From Rufibacter psychrotolerans (GTDB lineage: Bacteria; Bacteroidota; Bacteroidia; Cytophagales; Hymenobacteraceae): 64,000 nucleotides of DNA. Positions 1-8,311 of this stretch are shown here, piece by piece. The stretch's first letter is position 1. Every line of letters begins with the position of its first letter. Location: assembly GCF_016924645.1 (NCBI RefSeq), contig NZ_JAFFJV010000005.1, positions 124,001 through 188,000 on the forward strand, in the 5' to 3' direction. The translations under genes and the position numbers were made by a program. The notes below the pieces were generated by a model. It was not told the origin of the DNA. It worked only from the letters and a program-made list of their open reading frames with translations, and ran no database searches.

Positions 1-603
1 CACTTCAAACCCACCGGGCAGCATGAGTTCTACCATAAGTCAAAGCTGGTGCCTGGGGTGGAGAAAACCCCTTACCCGGCGGTGTTCAAGTTCCTGAAAG
101 CGTTTGCCATTGACCTGGGCGGCATTGCTGGCAACATGGGCGTGCAGGAGACCCGGTCGGTCTTCGGGCATAGCCAGAACCCGCAGCTGTCGGGGGCGCC
201 AGTGGTGTGCTATGAGTCTATTTATGGCGAGTACGTGAGCGAGTACATCCGCAACGGAGCCAACGCCATCTTCATCATCACCAATGATGCCTGGTGGAGC
301 GATTCGCCGGGGCACAAGCAGCACCTGCAGTACGCCTCGTTGCGGGCCATTGAAACCAGACGGGCGGTGGCCCGTTCAGCCAATACGGGTATCTCGGCGT
401 TTATAGACCAGAAAGGCGAAATCGTGCAGAGATCAGGCTGGTGGGTGCCGGCGGCCTTGCGGGGGCAGATCAGGTTTAACCAGGAGCAAACGTTCTACAC
501 CCGCCACGGCGAGTTTATTGGCCATGGTACCCAATGGCTGGCTTTGGGGCTGGTGGTGCTGGCCGTGGTGCTTGCGTTTACCCGCCGTTCGGCCAAAGTT
601 TAA
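1..603 (+). CDS. lnt: Apolipoprotein N-acyltransferase, 3' part
   Basis: This is the C-terminal 200 codons of Lnt, cut by the window edge; frame 1 is open from base 1. Lnt adds the third acyl chain to lipoproteins at the periplasmic face of the inner membrane. The nitrilase-type domain is visible. YHKSKLVPGVE (codons 11-21) carries the catalytic lysine region, and VCYES (cysteine at codon 70) matches the catalytic cysteine segment of the family. NDAWW and the RAIETRRAVARSANTG stretch are also typical. A final hydrophobic helix (WLALGLVVLAVVLAF) anchors the C-terminus. The catalytic glutamate and the N-terminal membrane helices lie outside the window. The next gene starts 42 bases downstream on the same strand and may be cotranscribed. 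Confidence 0.93.
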   Translation, partial: HFKPTGQHEFYHKSKLVPGVEKTPYPAVFKFLKAFAIDLGGIAGNMGVQETRSVFGHSQNPQLSGAPVVCYESIYGEYVSEYIRNGANAIFIITNDAWWSDSPGHKQHLQYASLRAIETRRAVARSANTGISAFIDQKGEIVQRSGWWVPAALRGQIRFNQEQTFYTRHGEFIGHGTQWLALGLVVLAVVLAFTRRSAKV

Positions 604-645
604 TCTAACACGCATTCCGCTCCGGCGGATATACCAACTAACACT

Positions 646-1446
646 ATGACAGACATAGCAGCCCTCCGCGACCAGGTGGTAGCGCTCACCAAAGAAGTAG
701 GCCAGTTTATTCTGCAGGAGTTCACCAATTTTGACAGGTCCAGGCTGGAGCTCAAAGGCCTGAACAACCTGGTGTCTTACGTAGACAAAGAGGCCGAGGA
801 GCGCCTGGTGGCCGGCCTGGAGAAGTTCCTGCCAGAGGCGGGCTTTATTACCGAGGAGGAGACCAAGTCTGAGCTGTCTGAGGAATTCAACTGGATCATT
901 GACCCGCTGGACGGCACCACCAACTTCATCCACGGTTTGCCGGTGTTCTCGGTGAGCATTGCCCTGCAGCAGCGTGACGAGCTAGTCCTGGGCGTGGTCT
1001 ATGACATTACCCGTGATGAGTGCTACCACGCCGTGAAAGGCGGCGGCGCCTACTGCAATGACCAGAAAATCTCGGTGTCTGGGGCGCCTACCCTGGGCGA
1101 TTCGCTCATTGCCACCGGTTTCCCATACTACAGCTTTGACCTGATGCAGAAATACTTGCAGGTGATGGGTGCCTTTATGGAAAGCTGCCACGGCGTGCGC
1201 CGCCTGGGTTCTGCCGCTTTGGACCTGGCGTACGTGGCGGCCGGTAAGTTTGAGGGCTACTTTGAGTTCAACATCAACTCATATGACGTGGCGGGCGGCG
1301 CCATTCTGGTGCAGGAAGCCGGCGGCCAGGTCACCGATTTCAGGGGTGGCAAGAACTACGTGTTTGGGCGGGAAATCTGCGTGAGCAACAACCCCACCGT
1401 GCAGCAGGAAATGCTCAAACTCATTGAACCGTTCTGGAAGGAGTAG
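646..1446 (+). CDS. suhB: Inositol monophosphatase family protein (SuhB-like)
   Basis: This 266-residue protein is a full-length member of the Mg-dependent inositol monophosphatase/CysQ fold. The metal-binding residues are present: ITEEE near residues 68-72, IIDPLDGTTNF at 84-94, and SYDVAGG near 213, the late family motif. Likely substrates are myo-inositol phosphates or related sugar phosphates. SuhB also serves as an RNA polymerase factor in proteobacteria, but that role cannot be inferred here. The length fits the family and the ATG start leaves a normal N-terminal helix. It lies 42 bases after lnt and is followed by a strong hairpin terminator. Confidence 0.9.
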   Translation: MTDIAALRDQVVALTKEVGQFILQEFTNFDRSRLELKGLNNLVSYVDKEAEERLVAGLEKFLPEAGFITEEETKSELSEEFNWIIDPLDGTTNFIHGLPVFSVSIALQQRDELVLGVVYDITRDECYHAVKGGGAYCNDQKISVSGAPTLGDSLIATGFPYYSFDLMQKYLQVMGAFMESCHGVRRLGSAALDLAYVAAGKFEGYFEFNINSYDVAGGAILVQEAGGQVTDFRGGKNYVFGREICVSNNPTVQQEMLKLIEPFWKE

Positions 1447-1486
1447 GCCCCTCCCGTTTAGGGCGTGTTTTCTCCAATCTGGTCTT

Positions 1487-1550
1487 AAAGCAGCTCTCCC
1501 AATGCTGTGCCTCTTGAAAGAGACATAGCATTGGGAGAGCTGCTTTTTTT
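1487..1550. terminator. Bidirectional intrinsic terminator
   Basis: A perfect 20-bp inverted repeat (arms 1487-1506 and 1527-1546) has a 20-base loop, with a T-run on the + side and an A-rich left flank. It lies between the convergent suhB-like gene and the zinc-ribbon gene, so it can serve both. Confidence 0.85.
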
Positions 1551-1585
1551 AGCGTGGGGAAAAGTTATTGGGCCGCTACCGCGCC

Positions 1586-1849
1586 TTAGTCAAACAAATC
1601 GCTCAAGAAAGACCGCTTCTTCTGGTGCGGGTGTTTCTTGTGATAATCATTGCCGTACTCGCCGTAGCCGTACCGCTTGTAGTCAGATTCATAGTTCTCT
1701 TTCTTGGAGTAGTGGTCGGCGGAGCGCTCAATGATCTTCTCCAGTTCGCCCCGGTCAAGCCAGATGCCCCGGCAGTTGGGGCAGTAATCAATTTCAATTC
1801 CTTTCTTATCGCTCATCAGGAGCGTTTCATTGCAGGAGGGACATTTCAT
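1586..1849 (-). CDS. Small TFIIB-type zinc-ribbon protein
   Basis: This 87-residue protein starts MKCPSCNETLL and continues with YCPNCRGIWLDRGELEKI, so it has two CPxC knuckles forming one zinc ribbon. The CPNCRGxWLDxGELE pattern is the signature of the zf-TFIIB family of small bacterial proteins, whose function is unknown. The remainder is a charged tail rich in Tyr, Lys and Gly ending FLSDLFD. It is transcribed towards the suhB-like gene and shares a terminator with it. Confidence 0.85.
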   Translation of the reverse strand: MKCPSCNETLLMSDKKGIEIDYCPNCRGIWLDRGELEKIIERSADHYSKKENYESDYKRYGYGEYGNDYHKKHPHQKKRSFLSDLFD

Positions 1850-2075
1850 AGGAATGGTAGGTTAAAGGTTGCTAAGAAGATGGGATACGTGCGCTACGCC
1901 ATGAGCGGAGTGTCTTCTCTAAAACGCGGCCTCCGGCAGATTAGTGTATGGTTAGCCGTTAAACCGCAGCCCACTGGCGCGGCTTCTGCCTGCCCCGCAG
2001 GTTAAGCAGCAGGAACAGTGATACTTGCCGTCACTAGTAGATATTTTTACTCGCGCGGGGAGTGACGTCAAAGGC

Positions 2076-2111
2076 GTTTCAGGGCTGTTTTTGCGGAAGT
2101 AGCCCTGAAAC
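2076..2111. repeat. Intergenic hairpin of the shared-core family, between divergent genes
   Basis: Arms GTTTCAGGGCT (2076-2086) and AGCCCTGAAAC (2101-2111) form an 11-bp perfect stem. It lies in the 336-base gap between the start of the zinc-ribbon gene (-) and the FeoB-associated gene (+), so it does not terminate either neighbour. The core resembles hairpins found at many gene ends in this window. Apart from the promoter element near 2159, I see nothing else in 1850-2185. Confidence 0.6.
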
Positions 2112-2158
2112 AGCACCGGCGCTCAGTCACTGAATCGGGCACGTAAATAAACTATTTG

Positions 2159-2166
2159 TACCTTTG
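2159..2166 (+). promoter_or_regulatory. Promoter -7 element (TAnnTTTG)
   Basis: TACCTTTG is an exact match to the Bacteroidota -7 consensus and lies 19 bases before the ATG at 2186. No convincing -33 TTG is visible at the usual distance. Confidence 0.55.
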
Positions 2167-2185
2167 CCGGCGTTAAGCCTTTGTT

Positions 2186-2371
2186 ATGGTACAGGAAATC
2201 ATCATTTTCATTGTGTTTGCCCTGGCGGCGGGCTACATGCTGCGGCAGGGGTATAAAAGCTTCTTTTCCAAAGAGACCGGTTGCGCCAAAGGCTGCGGCG
2301 GGGCCTGCTCCACCATTGACCTGGCCAAGATTCAGCGGGAAATGGAGGCAAAAAAAATATCGGTGAAATAA
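2186..2371 (+). CDS. FeoB-associated Cys-rich membrane protein
   Basis: This 61-residue protein has one N-terminal membrane helix (IIIFIVFALAAGYML) followed by a short cysteine cluster, CAKGCGGACSTID, and a charged tail. The arrangement matches the small FeoB-associated Cys-rich proteins that accompany ferrous-iron transporters. No feoB or feoA is present in this window, so the iron link rests on family resemblance only. The ATG at 2186 gives the complete helix. The gene has its own TACCTTTG promoter element and a terminator. Confidence 0.75.
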   Translation: MVQEIIIFIVFALAAGYMLRQGYKSFFSKETGCAKGCGGACSTIDLAKIQREMEAKKISVK

Positions 2372-2396
2372 CGCCGCCCCTTACTGAATGCACTCT

Positions 2397-2431
2397 AAAA
2401 GGCCACCCTGCCCGGGGTGGCCTTCTTTTTT
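2397..2431 (+). terminator. Intrinsic terminator after the Cys-rich protein
   Basis: Arms AAGGCCACCC (2399-2408) and GGGTGGCCTT (2415-2424) form a 10-bp stem followed by CTTTTTT. Confidence 0.85.
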
Positions 2432-2611
2432 GCCTATTTCCTGAAAATCAGGGCAGAAACAGCCCGGGCCCGGCTATAGGCCTGGCGATGCCCGAGCGGA
2501 CCGGAAGAACGGTATATCTTTTTTATTGAATATAGGCGGCAACCCTGCCGTAGTTTTACGTATAGCCCACATACCAACCATTGATATTGAACACTTCTAA
2601 CATATTTGGTT

Positions 2612-2947
2612 ATGCAAGACAAAGAAGAACTGACCAGCCAGGTAAAGGTTGAGGCTAAACTTAGGAAAGAAGGCTATACAGAAGACTTTAGAGTGGCCGA
2701 GGATGAACGCCTCTGGAATTACAAGGGCGACAAGAGCTACGGCGTGGAAGAGGTGACCATTGTCAACTTCTACCGCTTTGAGGGCGAAACCAACCCCGAT
2801 GACATGGCCATCCTGTACGCCCTGGAGTGCAGCGACGGCACCCGTGGCATCATCTCCAACTCCTACGGCCCCTACGCCGACCAGAACATTGACGCCTTCA
2901 TGCGGAAGGTAGAGGACCTGGGCAAGAACATAGACAAGGCCAAGTAA
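2612..2947 (+). CDS. Conserved hypothetical protein, about 111 residues
   Basis: I do not recognise a function. The protein is soluble and acidic with no signal peptide. It begins MQDKEELTSQVKVEAKLRK and contains a mixed alpha/beta region (EEVTIVNFYRFEG, AILYALECSDGTRGII) followed by an amphipathic C-terminal helix. Small proteins of this type are common in Bacteroidota and are sometimes labelled phosphoribosylpyrophosphate-synthetase-like. No PRPP-binding loop is visible, so I do not adopt that name. The ATG at 2612 is preferred over an upstream in-frame TTG at 2606. It ends in a hairpin shared with mscS. Confidence 0.75.
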   Translation: MQDKEELTSQVKVEAKLRKEGYTEDFRVAEDERLWNYKGDKSYGVEEVTIVNFYRFEGETNPDDMAILYALECSDGTRGIISNSYGPYADQNIDAFMRKVEDLGKNIDKAK

Positions 2948-2973
2948 GAACGGGCTTTACCCCGGTATAACAG

Positions 2974-3004
2974 AGCGGCCGAAGATTATTCTTCGGCCGC
3001 TTCT
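2974..3004. terminator. Hairpin shared by convergent genes, overlapping the mscS 3' end
   Basis: Arms AGCGGCCGAAG (2974-2984) and CTTCGGCCGCT (2991-3001) form a perfect 11-bp stem with a short AT loop; TCTTTG follows on the + side. The right arm is inside the last codons of the MscS gene (stop at 2986-2988). Confidence 0.75.
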
Positions 3005-3963
3005 TTGTTTTCAGGACTGTCGTCTGCGGTTTCCTGGGGTTTTACCTTTAACTCAGTGGGGTGGCCATTCTGCGGAAGCCCGTCTTTCAGCTCAATAGAT
3101 AAATCTCGGCCGCCCTTCACTCCAAAGTTGAGCGTGGTGATTGGGAACGGAATCTCCACCTTGTGGGCATCAAAGGCCTTCTTGATCTTGATGATGGCCT
3201 CGCTCTTGGCGTACACAAAATCGGTCTGGCGCTTATACTGGATCCAGTAGCGCACCAGAAAGTTGATGCTGCTGTCGCCAAACTCCTCGTACACCACCTC
3301 CACTTCCTTGCCGGTGATCATGTTGGGAATGTCTACCATGGCGGCCTTCACAATCTGCTGCACGCGCTCCAGGTCCTCGGCGTAAGAGACTCCCACCTTC
3401 AGGTCAATCCGCCGGATGCCGTAGTGCGTGAAGTTGGTCAGCGCCGACTCAAAGACCTTGCGGTTGGGCACTTTCACCAGCTCGCCGGTCTGCCTCCTGA
3501 TGTCCACGGTGCGCAGGTTGATGCGCTCAATGGTGCCGAAATGGTCGTTGGTGTCAATGACGTCGCCCACCACAAAGGGCTTTCTAAAGGCGATAATCAC
3601 CCCCGAGATGAAGTTGGCGGCAATGTCCTGGAAGGCAAAACCCAGGGCCAACCCAATGATACCGGCACCGGCCAGCAAGGTGGTCACCGTCTTGTCCAGT
3701 TTCAGGATGCTCAGGGTGAAGAAGATGCCCAGCGTAAGCGTTGCCACGTACACGGTGGTGCCCACCAGGTTATTGAGGGCGCTGCTGTGGGTGAACCTGA
3801 TGAGGAGTTTGTCTGAGGTGCGGCGTATCAGCCGGGCGGCAAAAAACGTAACCACCAGCACCAGAAGCGCCAAAAAGAGGTTGGGCAGCATGAGCACAAT
3901 CTGCTTCATCCAGATCTCAAGCTTGCGCCACAGGAGTTGAAAAGCTTCGTTTATTTCAGTCAC
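2986..3963 (-). CDS. mscS: MscS-family mechanosensitive ion channel
   Basis: This 325-residue protein has the standard small-MscS layout. There are three membrane helices: about 19-46, 62-86, and the pore helix around 92-116 with its Gly/Ala-rich face, LLAGAGIIGLALGFAFQD. The cytoplasmic beta domain follows (KPFVVGDVI, GTIERINLRTVDIR, VPNRKV) and then the alpha/beta vestibule. It should open under membrane tension and release osmolytes during hypo-osmotic shock. The first start is a GTG at 3963; the next in-frame methionine (residue 19) would remove the helix preceding TM1. The tail is unusually acidic (PENKEAAEE). Confidence 0.92.
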   Translation of the reverse strand: MTEINEAFQLLWRKLEIWMKQIVLMLPNLFLALLVLVVTFFAARLIRRTSDKLLIRFTHSSALNNLVGTTVYVATLTLGIFFTLSILKLDKTVTTLLAGAGIIGLALGFAFQDIAANFISGVIIAFRKPFVVGDVIDTNDHFGTIERINLRTVDIRRQTGELVKVPNRKVFESALTNFTHYGIRRIDLKVGVSYAEDLERVQQIVKAAMVDIPNMITGKEVEVVYEEFGDSSINFLVRYWIQYKRQTDFVYAKSEAIIKIKKAFDAHKVEIPFPITTLNFGVKGGRDLSIELKDGLPQNGHPTELKVKPQETADDSPENKEAAEE

Positions 3964-4074
3964 GGGTATGCGGGTAGAGTAATACAGACATGACGTTCCA
4001 GGGGCCAGCCCCGGGCGCTAAATTCCTCATACGCAAGAGCGGGGAAACAAGCTACAGAAAGTGGCGAAAACCGC

Positions 4075-5100
4075 TTAGCCCCACACTTTGGTGCCCTCAG
4101 AGCAGTTTCGGCACATTTCTATCTGGCTGCGGCCTTTAAGCAAGGATCCCCTGAATTTCCTGTACGAGTCGCTTTTCCAGAGTTGCTTGAAGCTCTGCTG
4201 CTGCAGGTTGCCCAGCCGGTACTGGGCGTCTTTGTCAAAGCAGCAGGGCACCACCAGACCGTCCCAGGTGATCACGCAGGAGTGCCACATCTTCCAGCAG
4301 CCGTCAATGAGCTTGTTCTTGAGGGTATAGGTGCCGTTGGGCTGCGCCTGGTAGCGCGAGTAATAGTCTATGGTAGGGATGAGCGGCGACCCGTGTTCAT
4401 AGTCATAGATCTGCGCGGTCTTGAACCAAACATCGTCCACACCTAGCTCCTTGGCTAGCTTCTTGGCGTCTTCAATCTGGTGCTCGTTGGGCCGCACCAC
4501 TAGAAACTGGAAAATGAGGTACGGGGTTTGGGACTTGAGCTCGCGTTTGTACTTCACCAGCCGTTTGGTGCCTTCCAGCACTTTGTCCAGCTTGCCGCCC
4601 ACGCGGTACTGCTTGTACACGTCTTGCGTGGTACCGTCTAAGGAGATAATGAGCCGGTCTAGGCCAGACGCCACGGTGCGACGGGCATTCTCCTCGGTAA
4701 GAAAGTGGGCGTTGGTGGAAGTGGCGGTGTAAATGCCCTTGCCGGAGGCGTATTTGACCATGTCCAGGAACGAGGGGTTCAGGTATGGCTCGCCCTGGAA
4801 GTAGAACAGTAGGTACAAGAGCCGGTCATGCAGCTGGTCTATGGTTTGCTTGAACAGGCCGTCTTCCAGCATGCCTGTGGGCCGGGTGAAGGACCGTAAG
4901 CCGCTGGGGCACTCGGGGCAGCGCAGGTTGCAGGAGGTGGTGGGTTCAAAGGAAATGCTCACGGGAGCGCCCCAGTGCACTGGTTTTTTGGTGAGGCGGG
5001 CCAGGGCGTAGCTGCCTACCACCTGCAGCGCGTTCCAGGCGCGGCGCGGGGTAAGCTTGGAAGCCAGATTCAATCCATCCTGAAGGGTGCCTCGGGTCAA
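4075..5100 (-). CDS. Radical SAM protein with SPASM-type C-terminus
   Basis: This 341-residue protein carries a radical SAM cluster motif, CNLRCPEC (CxxxCxxC), near residues 57-64, preceded by SISFEPTTS. The barrel has the usual RLIISLDG strand. A cysteine-rich C-terminal region (CWKMWHSCVITWDG, VPCCFDKD, MCRNC) fits a SPASM/twitch auxiliary Fe-S domain. Such enzymes modify peptides or small molecules. No precursor peptide is visible beside it, so the substrate is unknown. The only plausible start is TTG at 5100, because an in-frame TAG lies just upstream. It is separated from the downstream TlpA-like gene by that gene's terminator. Confidence 0.85.
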   Translation of the reverse strand: MTRGTLQDGLNLASKLTPRRAWNALQVVGSYALARLTKKPVHWGAPVSISFEPTTSCNLRCPECPSGLRSFTRPTGMLEDGLFKQTIDQLHDRLLYLLFYFQGEPYLNPSFLDMVKYASGKGIYTATSTNAHFLTEENARRTVASGLDRLIISLDGTTQDVYKQYRVGGKLDKVLEGTKRLVKYKRELKSQTPYLIFQFLVVRPNEHQIEDAKKLAKELGVDDVWFKTAQIYDYEHGSPLIPTIDYYSRYQAQPNGTYTLKNKLIDGCWKMWHSCVITWDGLVVPCCFDKDAQYRLGNLQQQSFKQLWKSDSYRKFRGSLLKGRSQIEMCRNCSEGTKVWG

Positions 5101-5119
5101 GGTGCGGGGTTGCTATGTG

Positions 5120-5154
5120 AAAACAGGTGCCGCCTTGTACGGGCGGCACCTGCT
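5120..5154 (-). terminator. Intrinsic terminator of the TlpA-like gene
   Basis: ACAGGTGCCGCC and its complement (roughly 5123-5134 and 5142-5152) form a strong GC stem; on the minus strand it is followed by TTTTC. Confidence 0.8.
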
Positions 5155-5194
5155 TCTGTTTTAAACCTGTTTTCCCAAAAGTACGCAAAAAGCG

Positions 5195-6637
5195 CTACTT
5201 GCGGGCAGACTTATAATATTGGTCCACGGCGGCGGCAATGTCGCGGGCCCCCTCGGCGTGGCCGGGGCGGCGGGCATTGGTGCTGATGAGCGTGCCGTCT
5301 GGGGCAATCAGGAAATACGTGGGGAAGTTCTTCACGTCATAGTCCTGCAGGATCCTGGCCGAAAGGTCTGGGGCGTACAGCTGAGTGCCCGGCAGTTTCT
5401 TCTGGGCCGTATTAGCTTTCCAGGTATTGAAGTCCTCCCCCACCGATACCTGCAGCAACACAATGTCTTTGTCGGCCAGTTGCTGCGCGAAGTATTTGTA
5501 GGCCTGCTGGTCTACGGTACAGATGCCGCAGTGCGTGCGCCAGAAGCCTAGGTACACCATCTTGTTCTTGAACTGGCCCAGAGAAACGCTGTCGCCGTTG
5601 GCCGAAAGCAAGGTGAACGCCGGCGCCGTGCTGCCCAGCCCAATGCGGCGGTGCTGCTTGTATTGGGCGTTCACGAAAGCCACAAACGTGGGGTGCTTGG
5701 CTTCTTTCTGAAAATCTGCGTACATGGCGTCGGTATCGGGCACGTACCCAAACCGGATGGACTGGGACAGGATGCGGGCCAGCATCATGTCGCGGGCTGT
5801 ACCCTGCAACTCTTGCTTGGCCATGCTGTACAGCGTAGGGTAATAGTCGCGGTCGGCCTGGCCGGGTTTTGCCTGCAGGGCCTTGAACTGGAAGTAGTTG
5901 TTCAGGAAATCAAGGTAGGCCTGGTTGCGCAGCGCGCCGGGGGCGTTCAGGTTCACCTGCTTCAGAAAATCATAGTAATTGGCCGAAAGCTGGGGCGGCA
6001 GATCGCCCACGCGCTTGCGCACCTCCACGTACGTGAGCCGGTCCAGGGCGTAGCTGAAGTCAATCTGCGCCTGCGCGTACTGCTTGAAGGCTTCTGAAAC
6101 CTGGGCGTTTTTCAGAAATTTCTCCAGAAACTTGCGCTGGTCTTCGCGGCGCTCCTCCAGGAAAAGCAGAAACTCTTTCTCCCGCTTGTGGATGTTGTTG
6201 GGCAGGACCTGGTAATCTTCCTCTTCCTCAAACTTGCGCTCAAACTCCAGCAGGAAATTGTTCTCCTGCATGCCTTGTCCCTTCAGCTTGGCGCTGGTGA
6301 CCATGTCCTCGGCGTCGGCGCGTACGTCCAGGCGGTTGCCGGGCTGCAGGTACAGCATGACCGACTCGGGCCCGTGCACTAACTCACCCAGCATGGCTTC
6401 GGGCAAGGGGGCGGTAAGGGTAAACTCCCCGTTCTGGTTAAGGGCCACCGTGTGCGACTCGCCGGAGTAAGAGGCCGGCACCGTGTACAACTCCAGCAGC
6501 ACGCTGTCACTTACGGGGTTGTTGATTTTACCGGTAATGGTAACCGTTGCCTGCGCCTGGGCCAGGGTAACAGTGCCCAGGCAAAGCGCCACCGAAAGGG
6601 CCAGGGAAGACAATAACCTTTTAGAATAACGGAGCAT
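5195..6637 (-). CDS. Exported TlpA-like thioredoxin-fold protein
   Basis: This 480-residue protein has a signal peptide (about residues 1-28, ending TLAQAQA). A beta-sandwich region typical of Bacteroidota TlpA-like proteins follows, then a long charged helical linker. The C-terminal AhpC/TSA-thioredoxin domain has the redox motif HCGIC (cysteines near 370 and 373) and the FPTYFLIAPDGTLI strand with the cis-proline. It probably reduces or isomerises disulfides in the periplasm or on the cell surface. It is downstream of radA on the same strand, but a promoter-like TATATTTG and a 14-bp palindrome lie in the 85-base gap, so it may be transcribed separately. Confidence 0.82.
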   Translation of the reverse strand: MLRYSKRLLSSLALSVALCLGTVTLAQAQATVTITGKINNPVSDSVLLELYTVPASYSGESHTVALNQNGEFTLTAPLPEAMLGELVHGPESVMLYLQPGNRLDVRADAEDMVTSAKLKGQGMQENNFLLEFERKFEEEEDYQVLPNNIHKREKEFLLFLEERREDQRKFLEKFLKNAQVSEAFKQYAQAQIDFSYALDRLTYVEVRKRVGDLPPQLSANYYDFLKQVNLNAPGALRNQAYLDFLNNYFQFKALQAKPGQADRDYYPTLYSMAKQELQGTARDMMLARILSQSIRFGYVPDTDAMYADFQKEAKHPTFVAFVNAQYKQHRRIGLGSTAPAFTLLSANGDSVSLGQFKNKMVYLGFWRTHCGICTVDQQAYKYFAQQLADKDIVLLQVSVGEDFNTWKANTAQKKLPGTQLYAPDLSARILQDYDVKNFPTYFLIAPDGTLISTNARRPGHAEGARDIAAAVDQYYKSARK

Positions 6638-6656
6638 TGCAGATAATTAGAAGGAT

Positions 6657-6709
6657 GAACTATTCTGATAGTAATGGCTAGTGAACGCCCAGCCTTATCA
6701 GAATAGTTC
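6657..6709. promoter_or_regulatory. 14-bp perfect palindrome in the leader of the TlpA-like gene
   Basis: GAACTATTCTGATA (6657-6670) is exactly complementary to TATCAGAATAGTTC (6696-6709), with 25 bases between. It lies between the radA stop and the TlpA-like start and has no T-run. It could be a radA 3' hairpin, a leader hairpin or a split operator. Confidence 0.5.
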
Positions 6710-6716
6710 AAATATA
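6709..6716 (-). promoter_or_regulatory. Promoter -7 element (TATATTTG, minus strand)
   Basis: This exact TAnnTTTG match lies 72 bases before the TlpA-like ATG and just after the radA stop. The predicted transcript would begin within the adjacent palindrome. Confidence 0.45.
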
Positions 6717-6722
6717 GCCCAA

Positions 6723-8102
6723 CTACCCAAATAAACTACTAAATACCTCCTCAAGGCGGCTGGCCGCGTGAATTCTGATGTTGAACCGGTCCAGGTCTAC
6801 TCCTTTTTTGTTATATTTTGAGATGTAGATGTCCTGAAAACCCAATTTTTCGGCCTCAGAGATGCGTTGCTCAATGCGATGTACGGCCCGTACCTCGCCC
6901 CCCAAACCAACCTCAGCGGCAAAGCAGGTGGTGTGCGGAATAGCCACATCTTCAAACGAGGAAAGCAGGGCAGCGCAAATGGCTAAATCCAAGGCGGGAT
7001 CTTCCACTTTGAGGCCACCGGCAATGTTCAGGAACACATCCTGAGTGCCTAATTTAAAGCCGCCGCGCTTCTCTAACACGGCCAGGAGCATGTTCAGGCG
7101 CTTTACGTCAAAGCCGGTGGCAGTGCGTTGCGGCGTACCGTAGGTAGCGGGGCTCACCAGGCTTTGCACCTCAATGAGCAGAGGCCGGTTGCCTTCCATG
7201 GTGCCTCCAATGGTGATGCCGCTGAACGACTCCTCGCGCTGCGAGATCAGGATCTCAGACGGGTTGCTCACTTCTCTGAGGCCGGTGCCCAACATCTCGT
7301 AAATGCCCAGTTCAGACGTGCTCCCGAAACGGTTTTTAGTGGTGCGCAGAATGCGGTACGTCATGTGGCGGTCGCCTTCAAACTGTAGCACGGTGTCTAC
7401 CATGTGCTCCAGAATCTTAGGCCCGGCCAGGTTACCTTCTTTGGTGATGTGCCCGATGAGAAACACCGGCGTGCCGCTCTCCTTCGCGAATTTGAGCAGC
7501 TCGGCGGTACATTCCCGCACCTGCGCCACGCTGCCTGCGCCGCTCTCAATAAAGGAAGAATGCAGCGTCTGGATGGAGTCAATGATCAGGACATCGGGCT
7601 GAAGCTGTTCAATCTGCTTGAAGATGTTCTGGGTGCCCGTCTCGGTGAGGATGAAGCAGTTGGGGTGCTGGGTGCCCAGGCGCTCGGCGCGCATCTTAAT
7701 CTGCTGTTCGCTTTCCTCGCCGGAGATGTAGAGCACGCGCTGGCTGCGCAGACTCAGGGCAATCTGCAACATGAGCGTGGACTTCCCTATACCGGGTTCG
7801 CCCCCGATGAGCACCATGGAACCGGGCACAATGCCGCCGCCCAGCACACGGTTCAGTTCGGCGTCCTCGGTGATGATACGGGCCTGTTCAGAATAGGTGA
7901 TCTCGCCAATGGGTTTGGGCTTGCTGGCCACCTGCTGGCTGCTGGTGCCTACTTTCCAGGCGGTGGTGGGCGTTACGTCCTCCCTGGCCACCACTTCCTC
8001 CACGTATGTGTTCCACTCGCCGCAGGCCGGGCAGCGGCCTATCCATTTAGCCGACTGCGCACCGCAGTTCTGGCAGAAATATGCTGTTTTGATTTTAGCC
8101 AT
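6723..8102 (-). CDS. radA: DNA repair protein RadA
   Basis: This 459-residue protein is a full-length RadA/Sms, the branch-migration factor that helps RecA process recombination intermediates. An N-terminal C4 zinc finger has cysteines at 10, 13, 24 and 27 (FCQNC, GRCPAC). The RecA-like ATPase has the Walker A loop GGEPGIGKST near 100-109 and a Walker B strand (VLIIDSIQ). The RadA-specific KNRFG motif lies near residue 256. The last third is the Lon-protease-like domain (FDVKRLNMLLAVLEKRGG). A short intergenic space separates it from the TlpA-like gene. Confidence 0.96.
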   Translation of the reverse strand: MAKIKTAYFCQNCGAQSAKWIGRCPACGEWNTYVEEVVAREDVTPTTAWKVGTSSQQVASKPKPIGEITYSEQARIITEDAELNRVLGGGIVPGSMVLIGGEPGIGKSTLMLQIALSLRSQRVLYISGEESEQQIKMRAERLGTQHPNCFILTETGTQNIFKQIEQLQPDVLIIDSIQTLHSSFIESGAGSVAQVRECTAELLKFAKESGTPVFLIGHITKEGNLAGPKILEHMVDTVLQFEGDRHMTYRILRTTKNRFGSTSELGIYEMLGTGLREVSNPSEILISQREESFSGITIGGTMEGNRPLLIEVQSLVSPATYGTPQRTATGFDVKRLNMLLAVLEKRGGFKLGTQDVFLNIAGGLKVEDPALDLAICAALLSSFEDVAIPHTTCFAAEVGLGGEVRAVHRIEQRISEAEKLGFQDIYISKYNKKGVDLDRFNIRIHAASRLEEVFSSLFG

Positions 8103-8311
8103 AAAGATGATTGTTCCGCGCCGCGAAATAAGGTGAAGTTAAGGATTAAGCGGCAACTAACTAGGTACAGAGATAACAACTTCTTCCGTATAAATACTCC
8201 GTTTTGTCCTGTTTTTCTCAAAATACCCTGAAAACAACCCAATTGACTTTTCCTAAGTGTAGCCGTTGAGGCTTCTTTTTCGTTCATAGGTTTTGGGCTA
8301 ACTCTAAGACC

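Noticed and set aside
4075-5100. RiPP maturation locus around the radical SAM/SPASM gene
   Set aside because: No short precursor gene, protease or exporter lies within reach on either side.
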